Positions 50,106 to 59,773 of a stretch of 64,000 bases of DNA are shown one piece after another. Under the pieces are notes generated by a model that was given only the letters and a program-made list of their open reading frames with translations, made no database searches and was not told where the DNA came from. This DNA is from JADGHE01 sp035716025 (lineage in GTDB: Bacteria > Pseudomonadota > Alphaproteobacteria > Rhizobiales > Xanthobacteraceae). Every line of letters starts with the position of its first letter. The stretch's first letter is position 1. A program made the position numbers and the translations under genes. The stretch is from assembly GCA_035716025.1 (NCBI GenBank), contig DASTKH010000046.1:1-64000 (forward strand), given 5' to 3'.

Positions 50106-51072
50106 GGCGCGCCTGCGTTTTCCGGTCTACGATCTGCGGGCGGTGCGCCTGGCGGCGCGCCGTGTCATGCGGGCGAGGCCGCAGGTGCTCACGCCGATCG
50201 TGCCGACGCAATCCCTCTCCGGCAAGGCGCTGGCGGCCGTCATCGCCATCATGACGCTTCTGGCCTCACTGACGCTCGGCGCCGTCGTGCTGGTCCGCTC
50301 GAGCGCCGGAAACTGGCAATCGCAGGTCGCGCGCGAAGTCACGATCCAGGTGCGGCCTGTGGAAGGGCGCGACATCGAAACCGAAGTCCGGCGCGCGACC
50401 TTGATCGCGCGGGCCTCCCAGGGCGTCGCGCAGGTCCGTCCCTACAGCCGGGCCGAGTCGCTGCGGCTACTCGAGCCGTGGCTCGGCGGGGGGCTTGCGC
50501 TCGACGAGTTGCCGATTCCGCGTCTCGTCGTCATCACCCTCGCCCCCGGTGCGAAAGCCGATCTCGACGGACTACGCCAATCCCTCGCCGATCAGGTGGC
50601 GGGAGCCAGTCTCGACGACCACCGCGCATTTCTGGAGCGCATGCGGCAGATGACGCGGCTCGCCGTCGCGGGCGGTTTTGCGGTGCTGGCGCTGGTCCTC
50701 GGCGCGACTCTGCTGATGGTCGTGTTCGCCACCCGCGGGGCGATGGCGAGCAACCGCAACATCGTCGAAGTCCTGCATTTCGTCGGCGCCAAGAATCGGT
50801 TCATTGCCACGCAATTCCAGCGTCATTTCCTGGCGCTCGGCTTGAAGGGGGCGCTCGTCGGCGGCGGTATCGCGATGCTGCTCTTTGCCGGCGCGCATTT
50901 CCTCTCGACGCGGACGAGCGAAGTGCCCGAGGGGGTGGCTTGGCTTATGGGGGACCTGTCGCTTGCGCCCGAAGGCTACGCCGGCATTATCGGGCTCGTC
51001 GTCCTCGTGGCCGCGGTTGCCGCCCTCACGTCCCGCTGGACCGTCCACCGCACCCTCGCTAGCCTCGATTGA
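50092..51072 (+). CDS. ftsX: Cell-division membrane protein FtsX
   Basis: A 326-residue inner-membrane protein with four helices: one near residue 45-70, then a periplasmic domain (about 75-190) and three helices (about 195-225, 245-270, 290-315), the FtsX plan. EVLHFVGAKNRFIATQFQRHFLALGLKGA is diagnostic. It transmits FtsE ATPase cycles to cell-wall hydrolases. Translation is coupled to ftsE by overlap. Confidence 0.95.
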   Translation: MSLIEARLRFPVYDLRAVRLAARRVMRARPQVLTPIVPTQSLSGKALAAVIAIMTLLASLTLGAVVLVRSSAGNWQSQVAREVTIQVRPVEGRDIETEVRRATLIARASQGVAQVRPYSRAESLRLLEPWLGGGLALDELPIPRLVVITLAPGAKADLDGLRQSLADQVAGASLDDHRAFLERMRQMTRLAVAGGFAVLALVLGATLLMVVFATRGAMASNRNIVEVLHFVGAKNRFIATQFQRHFLALGLKGALVGGGIAMLLFAGAHFLSTRTSEVPEGVAWLMGDLSLAPEGYAGIIGLVVLVAAVAALTSRWTVHRTLASLD

Positions 51073-51131
51073 GCCTTGGCGCCGCGCCGAGGCCCCAATC
51101 GCCGCTAGACTCCCCAGCGGGATTCGAGAGC

Positions 51132-51854
51132 ATGCAGTTCCCCGCTTCGCATTCGAGCGAACCACACCGCCCGGAAGGCGATCCGCGGCCGGGGCGCCGT
51201 CGGGGTTTCGGCCGCGCCGTGTCGCGCGCCGCCTTCGGCATCATGGCCTGCATGGTCGTCGGCGCCGGACTTGCGGTCGGCGCGGGCTTTCTCTGGTTCA
51301 CGCAGCAGGTTCCGACCGAGGAGATCACGGTGCGGCAGGAGGCCGACGGCATCGTGGTGCTCACCGGGGGTGCCTCCCGCATCGCCGACGCGGTGGAGCT
51401 TCTCGCGGCCGGTCACGGCAAGCGCCTGTTGATCACCGGCGTGCATCCCACCACATCGGAGCGCGAACTCGCGCGTGTGCTGCCGCGCCGGCAACATCTG
51501 CTGAAATGCTGCGTGGACCTCGACCATTCCGCCGTGAACACGGTCGGCAATGCGGCGGAAACGCGTCGCTGGGCGGTAGATCGCGGCTTCCGCTCGTTGA
51601 TTGTGGTGACCTCCGCCTACCACATGCCCCGCTCGATGGCGGAGTTGAGCCGTCAGCTTCCCGACCGCCAGCTCATCGCCTTTCCGGTCGTGACCGAGAA
51701 GCTCCGCCGGGAGCCGTGGTGGTCCAGCCCGCCGATCGCCAAGCTCCTCATCTCGGAGTTTCTCAAGTATATGGTGGCACAGGTGCGGATGCGGCTCGAA
51801 CCGGCCCCCGACAAGACCGACGTGGCACGCGCCCGCATCGGATCCGGCAGCTAA
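51132..51854 (+). CDS. YdcF/ElyC-like DUF218 membrane protein
   Basis: A 240-residue protein with one membrane segment (about residues 35-60) and a DUF218 domain. IVVLTGGASRIADAVELLAAGHGKRLLITG and NTVGNAAETRRWAVDRGFRSLIVVTSAYHMPRS are typical. Members act in envelope or carrier-lipid biology (ElyC) but the reaction is unclear. The open frame starts earlier at a TTG, but the ATG at 51132 has GAGAG before it. It follows ftsX by 59 nt. Confidence 0.88.
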   Translation: MQFPASHSSEPHRPEGDPRPGRRRGFGRAVSRAAFGIMACMVVGAGLAVGAGFLWFTQQVPTEEITVRQEADGIVVLTGGASRIADAVELLAAGHGKRLLITGVHPTTSERELARVLPRRQHLLKCCVDLDHSAVNTVGNAAETRRWAVDRGFRSLIVVTSAYHMPRSMAELSRQLPDRQLIAFPVVTEKLRREPWWSSPPIAKLLISEFLKYMVAQVRMRLEPAPDKTDVARARIGSGS

Positions 51855-51872
51855 ACGAGCGCAACCGCAGGC

Positions 51873-52643
51873 GTGCTTCGGTCGGGCCCCGTGTTGATCT
51901 TTCTGCGTTCGCTCATCTTCAACATCCTCTTCTATCTCAACCTGACGATCCTCATGGTTGCGGCGATCCCGACATTGGTGATGCCGCACCGGGCGATCCT
52001 CGGCATGGCGAAGTTCTGGGCGCGCACCAGCGTCTGGCTCCTGCGGGTCGTGTGCGGCACGCGGGTCGAGTGGCGAGGGCTCGACAAGCTGCCACGCCGC
52101 GGCGTCCTCGTCGCCGCCAAGCATCAGTCGACATGGGAGACCTTCGCGCTCGTGCCGCTGTTCGACGAGTTCGCCTTCATCGTGAAGCGCGAGCTCATGT
52201 GGGTGCCGCTGTTCGGCTGGTTCATGGCCAAGGGCGGAATGATCCCGATCGACCGCGGCGCGCGCACCCTCACCATTCCGGCGATGATCGCGCGGGCGCG
52301 CGAGGCGCTTCGGTGCGGCCGCGCCGTCATCATCTTTCCCGAGGGCACGCGACGGCCGGCAGGGGCGGAGCCCGCCTACAAATTCGGCATTGCGCGGCTT
52401 TATGCGGGAGCCCGCGTTCCCTGCGTGCCGATCGCGCTCAATTCCGGACTCTTCTGGCCGCGTCGCCGCTTCCTGCGTTATCCGGGGACGATCGTGGTCG
52501 AAATCCTCGACCCGATCCCGCCCGGCCTCGACGAAAAGGCGTTCTTCGCCCGGCTGCAGCGTGAGATCGAAGCCGCAAGCGGACGCCTTATTGCGGAGGC
52601 GCGCGCCCGGTACCCCTGGCTGCCGCCGCCCGGACCCTCCTAG
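51873..52643 (+). CDS. plsC: 1-acyl-glycerol-3-phosphate acyltransferase (PlsC family)
   Basis: A 256-residue membrane-bound acyltransferase that makes phosphatidic acid. The catalytic motif is H84-QSTW-E89, that is HX4E in place of the usual HX4D, and the phosphate-binding motif FPEGTRRP is intact. One or two N-terminal membrane helices (about residues 8-35) anchor it. It begins at GTG 51873, with another in-frame GTG six codons on. The end overlaps the chaC-like gene by 4 nt. Confidence 0.9.
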   Translation: MLRSGPVLIFLRSLIFNILFYLNLTILMVAAIPTLVMPHRAILGMAKFWARTSVWLLRVVCGTRVEWRGLDKLPRRGVLVAAKHQSTWETFALVPLFDEFAFIVKRELMWVPLFGWFMAKGGMIPIDRGARTLTIPAMIARAREALRCGRAVIIFPEGTRRPAGAEPAYKFGIARLYAGARVPCVPIALNSGLFWPRRRFLRYPGTIVVEILDPIPPGLDEKAFFARLQREIEAASGRLIAEARARYPWLPPPGPS

Positions 52644-53278
52644 GACCGAGGCGCGCCGGACGCCCCGGCCGGTGCGCCGGTGCGCCGACCAGCCTGCGGC
52701 GAATGGGCCTCGTGCGGGCCGCGCAGCCGCTCGGCCAAGAGATGCAGGTCGCGGTCGCGACAGCCGAGCGATTCGAGCGCGGCCACGGTCGCCAGCACAT
52801 AATCGCGGTTCGCGCCCGAGCGCCCGTGCCCCTGGCGAACCAGGCGAAGCTGTTCGTCGAGGCTCAGCCGGCCGGCATATTGCGGGTGCCCGCGGTCGAC
52901 CACATAGCAGAGCGCCGTGACGCGCCGCGCGGGATTGCCTTCGAGCCAGACCGTGCGGGCCGTCTCGCGATAGACCGAAGTCACCTGCTCGCGCTCCCGG
53001 AGATAGCGGACGGTCTTAAAGCGCAAGGCCGCGGCCACCCGGTAAGCGATCCCGCGGCAGGCGCCGCCCTGGTCGAGCCCCAGCACGAGCCCGGGGCGTT
53101 CGGGCGTGCCGCGATGCACGTGCGAGAAAACGCAAAGGGCCCGGTGCGCGCCGATGAGGCGGGCCGGGCAGCGTTCCAGGAAGGCAAAGCCGGGCCGCCA
53201 CATCAGCGACCCGTAGCCGAAAACCCAGAGATCCTCCGTCTCGTCTCGGGGGCGGGCGGGGTCCTTGGCGGTCGGCAT
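52640..53278 (-). CDS. Gamma-glutamylcyclotransferase (ChaC family)
   Basis: A 212-residue protein of the ChaC group, which splits glutathione into 5-oxoproline and Cys-Gly. The substrate loop VFGYGSLMWRPGF is at about residues 19-31, and ALCYVVDRGHPQYAG, GANRDYVLATV and the rest follow the family. It is convergent with plsC (4-nt overlap). Confidence 0.9.
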   Translation of the reverse strand: MPTAKDPARPRDETEDLWVFGYGSLMWRPGFAFLERCPARLIGAHRALCVFSHVHRGTPERPGLVLGLDQGGACRGIAYRVAAALRFKTVRYLREREQVTSVYRETARTVWLEGNPARRVTALCYVVDRGHPQYAGRLSLDEQLRLVRQGHGRSGANRDYVLATVAALESLGCRDRDLHLLAERLRGPHEAHSPQAGRRTGAPAGASGAPRS

Positions 53279-53512
53279 CGGTCGGGGGGAGCCCAGGGCA
53301 GGGGATTAGGCGAAAGGCAAGGTGCGCGGATCATCCCGGAGGGGGTCGGCTTCGGCTCGAAAGCGCCGACCGATGGCGCCCGCCGCGCGATCCCGTGCGG
53401 ACCCGGCGGCGGCCGGTTCAACGGACCATGGGTCAACGGATTCAGTTTTCCAGAGAACTGCGCTAGCAAGGCGGCCGGCGCCGCGCAAGCGGCGGCCTCG
53501 GGAGCCCACCGG

Positions 53513-54571
53513 ATGACCGTACCCTCAGGCACGCCGCGGCGGCGGCGGATCTGGCCCTATGCACCGCTCGCGCTGATGCTGCTCTTGGCTTTCGCCTGGA
53601 CGGGGCTGTGGTTCTATGCCGCCCGGCGCGCGGAAGGTGCCGTTGCCGAATGGATGGCGCGGGAAGCGCAAGCCGGGCGCCTTCATGCCTGCGGCAGCCG
53701 CGCGGTCGGCGGCTATCCATTTCGCATCGAGATCCGCTGCGAGAAGCCGGCAACCCGTCTCGGGGGCTTCGGCCGGCCCCTCACCCTGCAGGCCGAGTCG
53801 CTGCTTGCCGTCGCCCAGATCTACACGCCCGATCTCGTGGTCGCCGAACTTTCAGGGCCGTTGAGGCTTGCGAGCGAGGACGGCACTTTGAACCTGATCC
53901 TCGACTGGAAACTCTTGCAGGCAAGCCTGCGAGGCTTTCCCGGCAGGCTCGGCCGCGCGTCCGTGGCGGTCGACGGCCTCACGGTGAACCGGCCCGCGCA
54001 AGGGGTGCAGGCGGGGTCCGCGGCGCCGGCCGCTGAGGCGCGGCACGTCGAACTGCACCTGCGGCAACGACCGAACGCGGCCGAGCCGGTCTTCGACCTC
54101 GCGGTGCGGATCGAAGGGGCAGCGCTCCCGCAGGTGCCGGGGCTCGCCGCCCCGCCGGTCGACGTCGGCGCGGAAGCGGCGATCCGGGGCATCGCGGACC
54201 TCGACCCCAAGCCCTTCGACCGTCGCCTGCGGGAGTGGCAGGCGGCGAACGGGCGCCTCGAAGTCGGGAGGGTCCGGTTCGCCCAGGGCGATCTCCTGGC
54301 CGTCGCCAAAGGCGAGCTTGGCCTCACGGGCGAGGGTCGCCTCGATGGAAGCCTGCAGGTCATGGTCGCCGGGATCGAACGGCTCGCCGCTCTGCTGCTC
54401 GGCGGAACCGACGAAGCCCGCGCGCAGGCGAGCCTCCTCGGCGGGCTTGCGGTGCTCGCGGCCCGCGGCGAGGCGGAAGGCCGTCCTGCGGTCGCGCTGC
54501 CATTGCGGTTCGCAAACGGGGCGGCAAGGCTCGGCCCGCTGCAACTCGGCCGCATCCCCCCGCTCTATTGA
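53513..54571 (+). CDS. DUF2125-family periplasmic protein
   Basis: A 352-residue protein with one N-terminal membrane anchor (about residues 16-36) and a large periplasmic part of DUF2125 (PF09898). GSRAVGGYPFRIEIRCEKP and LVVAELSGPLRL are typical. The fold is presumed to be an extended beta structure; function unknown. It starts at ATG 53513 with GGGAG upstream; the frame is open well before that, antisense to chaC. Its stop codon is part of a 14-bp tandem repeat. Confidence 0.85.
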   Translation: MTVPSGTPRRRRIWPYAPLALMLLLAFAWTGLWFYAARRAEGAVAEWMAREAQAGRLHACGSRAVGGYPFRIEIRCEKPATRLGGFGRPLTLQAESLLAVAQIYTPDLVVAELSGPLRLASEDGTLNLILDWKLLQASLRGFPGRLGRASVAVDGLTVNRPAQGVQAGSAAPAAEARHVELHLRQRPNAAEPVFDLAVRIEGAALPQVPGLAAPPVDVGAEAAIRGIADLDPKPFDRRLREWQAANGRLEVGRVRFAQGDLLAVAKGELGLTGEGRLDGSLQVMVAGIERLAALLLGGTDEARAQASLLGGLAVLAARGEAEGRPAVALPLRFANGAARLGPLQLGRIPPLY

Positions 54572-54596
54572 ATGTCCGCTCATGAATGTCCGCTCA
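54569..54596. repeat. Exact 14-bp tandem repeat, two units
   Basis: TGAATGTCCGCTCA is repeated twice without a gap, and the first TGA is the stop codon of the DUF2125 gene. Probably a slippage duplication. Confidence 0.85.
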
Positions 54597-54672
54597 CGGT
54601 TGCGAACGGCCGTCCTGCCGTGGGATACCTTTCGGGCAACCGGTTCTCCTCGCTGCCAAAGGATCCGAGAAA

Positions 54673-55647
54673 ATGCTGAGGAAGCTTGTTCCGATAGCCT
54701 TCGCGTGCCTCGCCGCAGCCGCCGGCACCGCAGGCGCCGACACCTATCCCAGTCGCCCCGTCACCATGATCATTCCTTTCGCCGCCGGCGGTCCGACCGA
54801 CGTGCTCGGCCGCGTGGTCGGCCAGCGCATGGGCGAGGTGCTGGGCCAGCAGGTCGTGATCGAAAACGTCGGCGGCGCCGGCGGAATGACCGGCGCCAAG
54901 CGCGTGGCGGCCGCACCGGCCGACGGATATGCCTTCGTGCTCGGCACGGTCGGCACGCACGCGCAAAATCAGACGCTCTACAAGAAGCCCGCCTACGACT
55001 CGGTGAACGATTTCACCCCCGTAGCGCTGATCGCCGAAGTGCCGATCATCCTCATCACCCGCAAAGACTTCCCGGCCAACAGCTTCAAGGAGTTCGCCGC
55101 CTATGTGAAGGCGAACGCCGGCAAGGTGTCGTTCGGCTCGGCCGGCGCCGGCTCGGCGACGCATCTCGGCTGCGTCGTGCTCAACACCGCGCTCGGCGTG
55201 AACATCACGCATGTGCCCTATCGCGGCACCGGCCCGGCCATGCAGGATCTTCAGGCCGGCCGCATCGACTATCTTTGCGAGATCATCACCACGGCAAAAC
55301 CCCAGGTGGACGGCGGCACCGTGAAGGCACTCGCCATCATGGCGCCGCAGCGGTCCCCGGTTCTGCCCAAACTGCCGACCGCCGCGGAAGAGGGCACTCC
55401 GGTCGAGGCCTATACGTGGAACGCGATCTTCCTGCCGAAGGGTGCGCCCGCCGACGTGGTGAAGAAGCTCAACGATGCTGCCGTCAAGGCGATGGAGACG
55501 CCGGCGGTTCGTGACCGTCTCACCGGCATGGGCGCAAGCGTGGTTGCAGCCGAGCGGCGGAGCCCCGAATATCTCGCAACGTTCGTGAAAAGCGAGATCG
55601 AGAAATGGGCGGCGCCGATCAAGGCGAGCGGAGCGATTATCGAATAG
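54673..55647 (+). CDS. TctC/Bug-type solute-binding protein
   Basis: A 324-residue periplasmic binding protein (signal peptide residues 1-22) of the tripartite tricarboxylate receptor family. YPSRPVTMIIPFAAGGPTDVLGR, IENVGGAGGMTGAKRVA and VPYRGTGPAMQDL are its standard blocks. Bug proteins catch carboxylates or other small acids, often without linked TctAB transporter genes, as here. It starts at ATG 54673 and is followed by the UbiH-type gene. Confidence 0.9.
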   Translation: MLRKLVPIAFACLAAAAGTAGADTYPSRPVTMIIPFAAGGPTDVLGRVVGQRMGEVLGQQVVIENVGGAGGMTGAKRVAAAPADGYAFVLGTVGTHAQNQTLYKKPAYDSVNDFTPVALIAEVPIILITRKDFPANSFKEFAAYVKANAGKVSFGSAGAGSATHLGCVVLNTALGVNITHVPYRGTGPAMQDLQAGRIDYLCEIITTAKPQVDGGTVKALAIMAPQRSPVLPKLPTAAEEGTPVEAYTWNAIFLPKGAPADVVKKLNDAAVKAMETPAVRDRLTGMGASVVAAERRSPEYLATFVKSEIEKWAAPIKASGAIIE

Positions 55648-55664
55648 GCGAGCAGCCCGGCGCG

Positions 55665-56894
55665 ATGGGCCGTTTCGACGTCGTGATTGCGGGAGCGGGG
55701 CTTGCGGGCCTCGCCCTCGCGGTGGCCTTGCGCCAGGCGCTGGGCGAAGCCTTCGCGGTCGCCGTCTTCGATCCGGCCCTCACGGAGGAGGGGCGGCTGC
55801 GGCGTGCGGCCGATCCGCGTGCCTCCGCGATCGTGGCGGCCGCCCGCCGGCTGCTCGAAGCTGTCGGGGCTTGGGAGCGTGTGGCCGCCCGCGCGCAGCC
55901 CATCCACGACATGGTCGTGACGGACAGCCGCCTGTCCGACACCGTGCGGCCGACCTTTCTGACCTTCGGGGGCGAGATCGAGCCGGGCGAGCCGTTCGCG
56001 CATATGGTCGAAAATCGCGACCTCTTGAGCGCGCTCGAGGAGCGGGCGCAGGAGGCGGGCGTCGCGCTGCGCGCCGGATCGGTCGAGTCCTGCGAAGCAG
56101 GACCGGCCTGGACGGCGGCGACGCTCGACGGCGGCGCCCGCGTGGCGGCGCGACTTGTCGTTGCCGCCGACGGCGCCCGCTCGCGGCTGCGCGAGGGCGC
56201 GGGGATCGACTGTCTCGCCTGGCGCTACGGGCAATCCGGGATCGTCGTGACGGTCGCGCACGAGCGCGACCACGGCGGCCGCGCGGTCGAACATTTCCTT
56301 CCCGCCGGCCCCTTTGCCATCCTACCGCTCACCGGCCGCCGCTGCTCCCTCGTGTGGACCGAGGCGACGGAGGAGGCGGAGCGCATTGTGGCGCTGCCGG
56401 ACACGGCCTTTCACGCGGAACTTGAACGCCGCTTCGGCCTCGAGCTTGGAGAGATCGCGGTTGCCGGTCCGCGCCGGGCTTTCCCGCTGCAGTTCGCGCT
56501 GGCGCGGCGCTTCGTCGCGCCGCGGCTGGCGCTCGTCGGCGATGCCGCCCATGTCATTCATCCGATTGCCGGCCAGGGCCTCAATATGGGTCTGCGGGAC
56601 GTCGCCGCGCTCGCCGAGACGGTGGTCGAGACGGCGCGCCTCGGACTCGATCCCGGCGGCGCCGAGGCGCTTGCCCGTTACGAGCAGTGGCGGCGTTTCG
56701 ATACCACGATGATGGGAGTCACCACGGACGTGCTCAACCGCCTCTTCACCAACCGTTCGGAGATCGTGCGGCTGGTGCGTGATACCGGGCTTGGGATCGT
56801 GGAGCGACTCCCGGCCCTCAAGGCCTTGTTCATCCGCGAGGCGGCGGGTCTTGCCGGCGAGGTCCCGCGGCTGCTGCGCGGCGAGGCGCTGTAA
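55665..56894 (+). CDS. UbiH/UbiF/COQ6-type FAD monooxygenase
   Basis: A 409-residue flavoprotein hydroxylase of ubiquinone synthesis. FAD-binding motifs GAGLAGLALA (about residue 10), ADGARSRLRE and GDAAHVIHPIAGQGLNMGLRD (about 305) are intact. It hydroxylates a ubiquinone ring position; which one cannot be told. It starts 17 nt after the TctC gene; there is no functional link with it. Confidence 0.9.
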   Translation: MGRFDVVIAGAGLAGLALAVALRQALGEAFAVAVFDPALTEEGRLRRAADPRASAIVAAARRLLEAVGAWERVAARAQPIHDMVVTDSRLSDTVRPTFLTFGGEIEPGEPFAHMVENRDLLSALEERAQEAGVALRAGSVESCEAGPAWTAATLDGGARVAARLVVAADGARSRLREGAGIDCLAWRYGQSGIVVTVAHERDHGGRAVEHFLPAGPFAILPLTGRRCSLVWTEATEEAERIVALPDTAFHAELERRFGLELGEIAVAGPRRAFPLQFALARRFVAPRLALVGDAAHVIHPIAGQGLNMGLRDVAALAETVVETARLGLDPGGAEALARYEQWRRFDTTMMGVTTDVLNRLFTNRSEIVRLVRDTGLGIVERLPALKALFIREAAGLAGEVPRLLRGEAL

Positions 56895-57008
56895 CGGCCC
56901 GGATGCCAGGCCGACCCCCGGCACGGCCTCGACCGGCCGCCCGAGACATGCGCTCGGTTTACGCTCGCCGTCGCGGGATTTAGAATACCGGCCCACGACG
57001 GTACGCCT

Positions 57009-57443
57009 GTGACCACCGAAAAGACCAACGAGATCGAATCGCGCTGCATCGCCTCGGGAATGCGGATGACCGAGCAGCGGCGGGTCATCGCCCGTGTGCT
57101 CGCGGCCGCCGACGATCACCCCGATGTCGAGGAGCTGCATCGGCGCTGCGCGGCGATCGACGACCGGATCTCGATTTCGACGGTCTATCGCACGATGAAG
57201 CTGTTCGAGGATGCCGGCATCATCGAGCGGCACGATTTTCGCGAAGGGCGGGCACGGTACGAGCAGGCGCCCAAGGACCACCACGATCATCTGATCGACG
57301 TTCGCAATGGCGACGTGATTGAGTTTTCTTCGGAAGAGATCGAGCGCCTGCAGGGCGAGATCGCGCGTCGGCTCGGCTACCGTCTCGTGGGCCATCGGCT
57401 CGAGCTCTACGCCGTGCCGCTCGAGAACGACCGCAAGCGTTAA
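57009..57443 (+). CDS. fur: Fur-family metalloregulator (Fur/Mur type)
   Basis: A 144-residue regulator with an N-terminal winged helix (about 5-85) and the H91-H-D-H94 metal motif. It lacks the CxxC pairs of classical Fur. The sequence closely follows the Bradyrhizobium Fur protein, which acts as Mur, the Mn2+-responsive repressor of mntH. It is not Irr. The mntH promoter in this window has a matching-looking palindrome. It starts at GTG 57009 and its stop overlaps the next start (TAATG). Confidence 0.92.
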   Translation: MTTEKTNEIESRCIASGMRMTEQRRVIARVLAAADDHPDVEELHRRCAAIDDRISISTVYRTMKLFEDAGIIERHDFREGRARYEQAPKDHHDHLIDVRNGDVIEFSSEEIERLQGEIARRLGYRLVGHRLELYAVPLENDRKR

Positions 57444-58222
57444 TGCTGCGCCTTATCGGAGTCGCGGCGGCGATCGGTGTCGTCACCGCTGCCCTCATCC
57501 CGCTGCAATGGCTGTCCCTCAAATTCGGCTGGCCGACCCAACGCAGCATTCCGGTCGCTTATCACCGCATTCTGTGCCGCCTCATCGGCGTGCGCATCCG
57601 CACGGTGGGCGCACCCGCGCAGGCGGATCGTCTGCTCATCGCCGCCAATCACGTCTCTTGGCTCGACATTTCGGTGCTGATTGCCCTCGCCCCCGTGGTC
57701 TTCGTGGCCAAGAGCGAAGTGGCGAAATGGCCGCTGTTCGGGTTGCTCGCAAAGCTCAACCGCTCGGTGTTCGTGGAGCGCGAACGCCGTCGCAAGACGG
57801 CCGATGTCAACCGCGCGATCGCGGCCCGCATGGCGGCGGGCGATCCCGTGGTGCTGTTCGCCGAGGGCACATCGAGCGACGGCAATCGCGTGCTCGCCTT
57901 CCGGTCGAGCCTCGTCGGCGCGGTGCACGCGGCGCTCGCGCAGGACGGAGCGGCTAGCTTGTGCGTGCAGCCGCTTGCGATCGCCTATACGAGGCTCGCC
58001 GGTCTGCCGCTCGGTCGCCCGCACCGGCCGCGGATCGCCTGGTACGGCGCGATGGACCTCCTGCCGCACCTTGCGGGCGTGATCCGCCGCGGGGCCATCG
58101 ACGTGGTGGTGGCCTGGGGCGAGCCGGTCCGCGTTGATTCGGCAACCGACCGCAAGATCCTGACCCGGCGGCTGGAACAGGACGTGCGGGACATGGTGGC
58201 GAGGGCTTGGCAGCACGCCTGA
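57443..58222 (+). CDS. Lyso-lipid acyltransferase (PlsC family, OlsA-like)
   Basis: A 259-residue acyltransferase with HX4D (H70-VSWL-D75) and FAEGTSSDG motifs and an N-terminal membrane helix (about 1-22). Its place between fur and miaB equals that of olsA in Sinorhizobium, whose product makes ornithine lipids from lyso-ornithine lipid; OlsA function is therefore inferred from synteny, with phosphatidic acid synthesis as the alternative. It is translationally coupled to fur by TAATG. Confidence 0.87.
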   Translation: MLRLIGVAAAIGVVTAALIPLQWLSLKFGWPTQRSIPVAYHRILCRLIGVRIRTVGAPAQADRLLIAANHVSWLDISVLIALAPVVFVAKSEVAKWPLFGLLAKLNRSVFVERERRRKTADVNRAIAARMAAGDPVVLFAEGTSSDGNRVLAFRSSLVGAVHAALAQDGAASLCVQPLAIAYTRLAGLPLGRPHRPRIAWYGAMDLLPHLAGVIRRGAIDVVVAWGEPVRVDSATDRKILTRRLEQDVRDMVARAWQHA

Positions 58223-58327
58223 ATGCCCGATTCCCGAGGGTCCGACATTCCTTTTGCCCGCCAAAGACGTTAAATGAAGGAAGCCCTCCCGGTGGAGCCG
58301 CAGCGTTTCGAGTTCATGGCAGGCTGA

Positions 58328-59767
58328 ATGCAGGACAGGACGAGCTCAGATTTTCCGCCCCCCGCCGATCGCAATCGGCCGCGCACCCGGCGGCTTTACG
58401 TCAAGTCCTATGGCTGCCAGATGAACGTCTACGACTCCCAGCGCATGGCGGATTCGCTCGCGCGCGAAGGCTTTGCCGAGCAGGACGCACCGGACGGCGC
58501 CGACCTCGTCATCCTCAACACCTGCCATATCCGCGAAAAGGCGGCCGAGAAGGTCTATTCCGAGCTTGGCCGGCTGCGCAAGCTCAAGCACGAGGCCGCG
58601 CGCGCAGGCCGCCGCCTCACCATCGCGGTTGCCGGCTGTGTCGCCCAGGCCGAGGGCGAGGAAATCATCCGGCGCGCGCCGGTGGTCGATCTGGTCGTCG
58701 GCCCCCAGAGCTATCACCGGCTGCCGCAGCTTCTGGCGCAGGCCGAGCAAGCGCCCGGCGTGGTGGACACGAGTTTTCCGGTCGAAGACAAGTTTCAGGC
58801 GCTGCCCGCGGCGAGCGCGGCGGCGACGCGGCAGCGCGGCGTCACCGCCTTCATCACCGTGCAGGAGGGCTGCGACAAGTTCTGCACCTTCTGCGTCGTG
58901 CCCTATACGCGCGGGGCCGAGGTCTCTCGGCCGGTTGGCGACATCGTCGCAGAGGCGCGCCGCCTCGTCGAAGCCGGCGTCCGCGAGATCACGCTGATCG
59001 GCCAGAACGTCAACGCCTATCACGGTCCCGGGCCGGACGGGCGGACGTGGTCGCTCGCGCGGCTGCTCGCGCGGCTCGCCGAGATTCCGGGCCTCGCGCG
59101 GCTGCGCTACACCACCAGCCATCCGCGCGACATGGCCGACGACCTCGTCGCCGCGCATCGCGATCTGCCGGCCCTCATGCCCTATCTGCATCTGCCGGTG
59201 CAGTCCGGCTCCGACCGCATTCTCGCGGCCATGAACCGGCGCCACCGCCGGGCCGACTATCTGCGGCTCGTCGCCCGGCTCAAGGCCGCCCAGCCCGACC
59301 TTGCTCTCTCGTCCGATTTCATCGTCGGTTTCCCGGGCGAGACGGACGCGGATTTCCGCCAAACTCTCGCGCTGGTCGAGGAAGTGGGTTATGCGGGTGC
59401 CTTCTCGTTCAAATATTCCCCCCGGCCCGGGACGCCCGCCGCGGCCATGGAGGGCCAGGTTCCGGATCCCGTGAAGGCGGAGCGGCTCGCCGAGCTGCAG
59501 GCGGCCATCGATCGCGCGCAGGCGGCGTTCAACCGCTCCTGTCGCGGCCGGGTGTTCGACGTCCTGCTGGAAAAGCCGGGCCGCCACCCCGGCCAGCTCA
59601 CCGGACGGTCTCCCTATCTCCAGGCCGTCAACGTGACGGCCCCGCCCGAGAGGATCGGGGACGTCGTGCCCGTGCGAATCACCGAGATCGGGCCGAACAG
59701 CCTGTTCGGTTCGATCGAACCGTCCCTATATGAACGGACGAGCAGCCGCCTCGCCGTTGGAGCCTGA
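58328..59767 (+). CDS. miaB: tRNA-2-methylthio-N6-dimethylallyladenosine synthase MiaB
   Basis: A 479-residue radical-SAM enzyme that adds a methylthio group to i6A37 in tRNA. The N-terminal UPF0004 domain (YVKSYGCQMNVYDS; LNTCHIREKA), the radical SAM cluster EGCDKFCTFCVVPY (Cys spacing 3 and 2) and the C-terminal TRAM domain (about 410-470) are all present. Confidence 0.96.
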   Translation: MQDRTSSDFPPPADRNRPRTRRLYVKSYGCQMNVYDSQRMADSLAREGFAEQDAPDGADLVILNTCHIREKAAEKVYSELGRLRKLKHEAARAGRRLTIAVAGCVAQAEGEEIIRRAPVVDLVVGPQSYHRLPQLLAQAEQAPGVVDTSFPVEDKFQALPAASAAATRQRGVTAFITVQEGCDKFCTFCVVPYTRGAEVSRPVGDIVAEARRLVEAGVREITLIGQNVNAYHGPGPDGRTWSLARLLARLAEIPGLARLRYTTSHPRDMADDLVAAHRDLPALMPYLHLPVQSGSDRILAAMNRRHRRADYLRLVARLKAAQPDLALSSDFIVGFPGETDADFRQTLALVEEVGYAGAFSFKYSPRPGTPAAAMEGQVPDPVKAERLAELQAAIDRAQAAFNRSCRGRVFDVLLEKPGRHPGQLTGRSPYLQAVNVTAPPERIGDVVPVRITEIGPNSLFGSIEPSLYERTSSRLAVGA

Positions 59768-59773
59768 GACCTT

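Noticed and set aside
51069..51131. Longer YdcF start at TTG 51069
   Set aside because: It overlaps the ftsX stop and has no ribosome-binding site; the ATG at 51132 has one.
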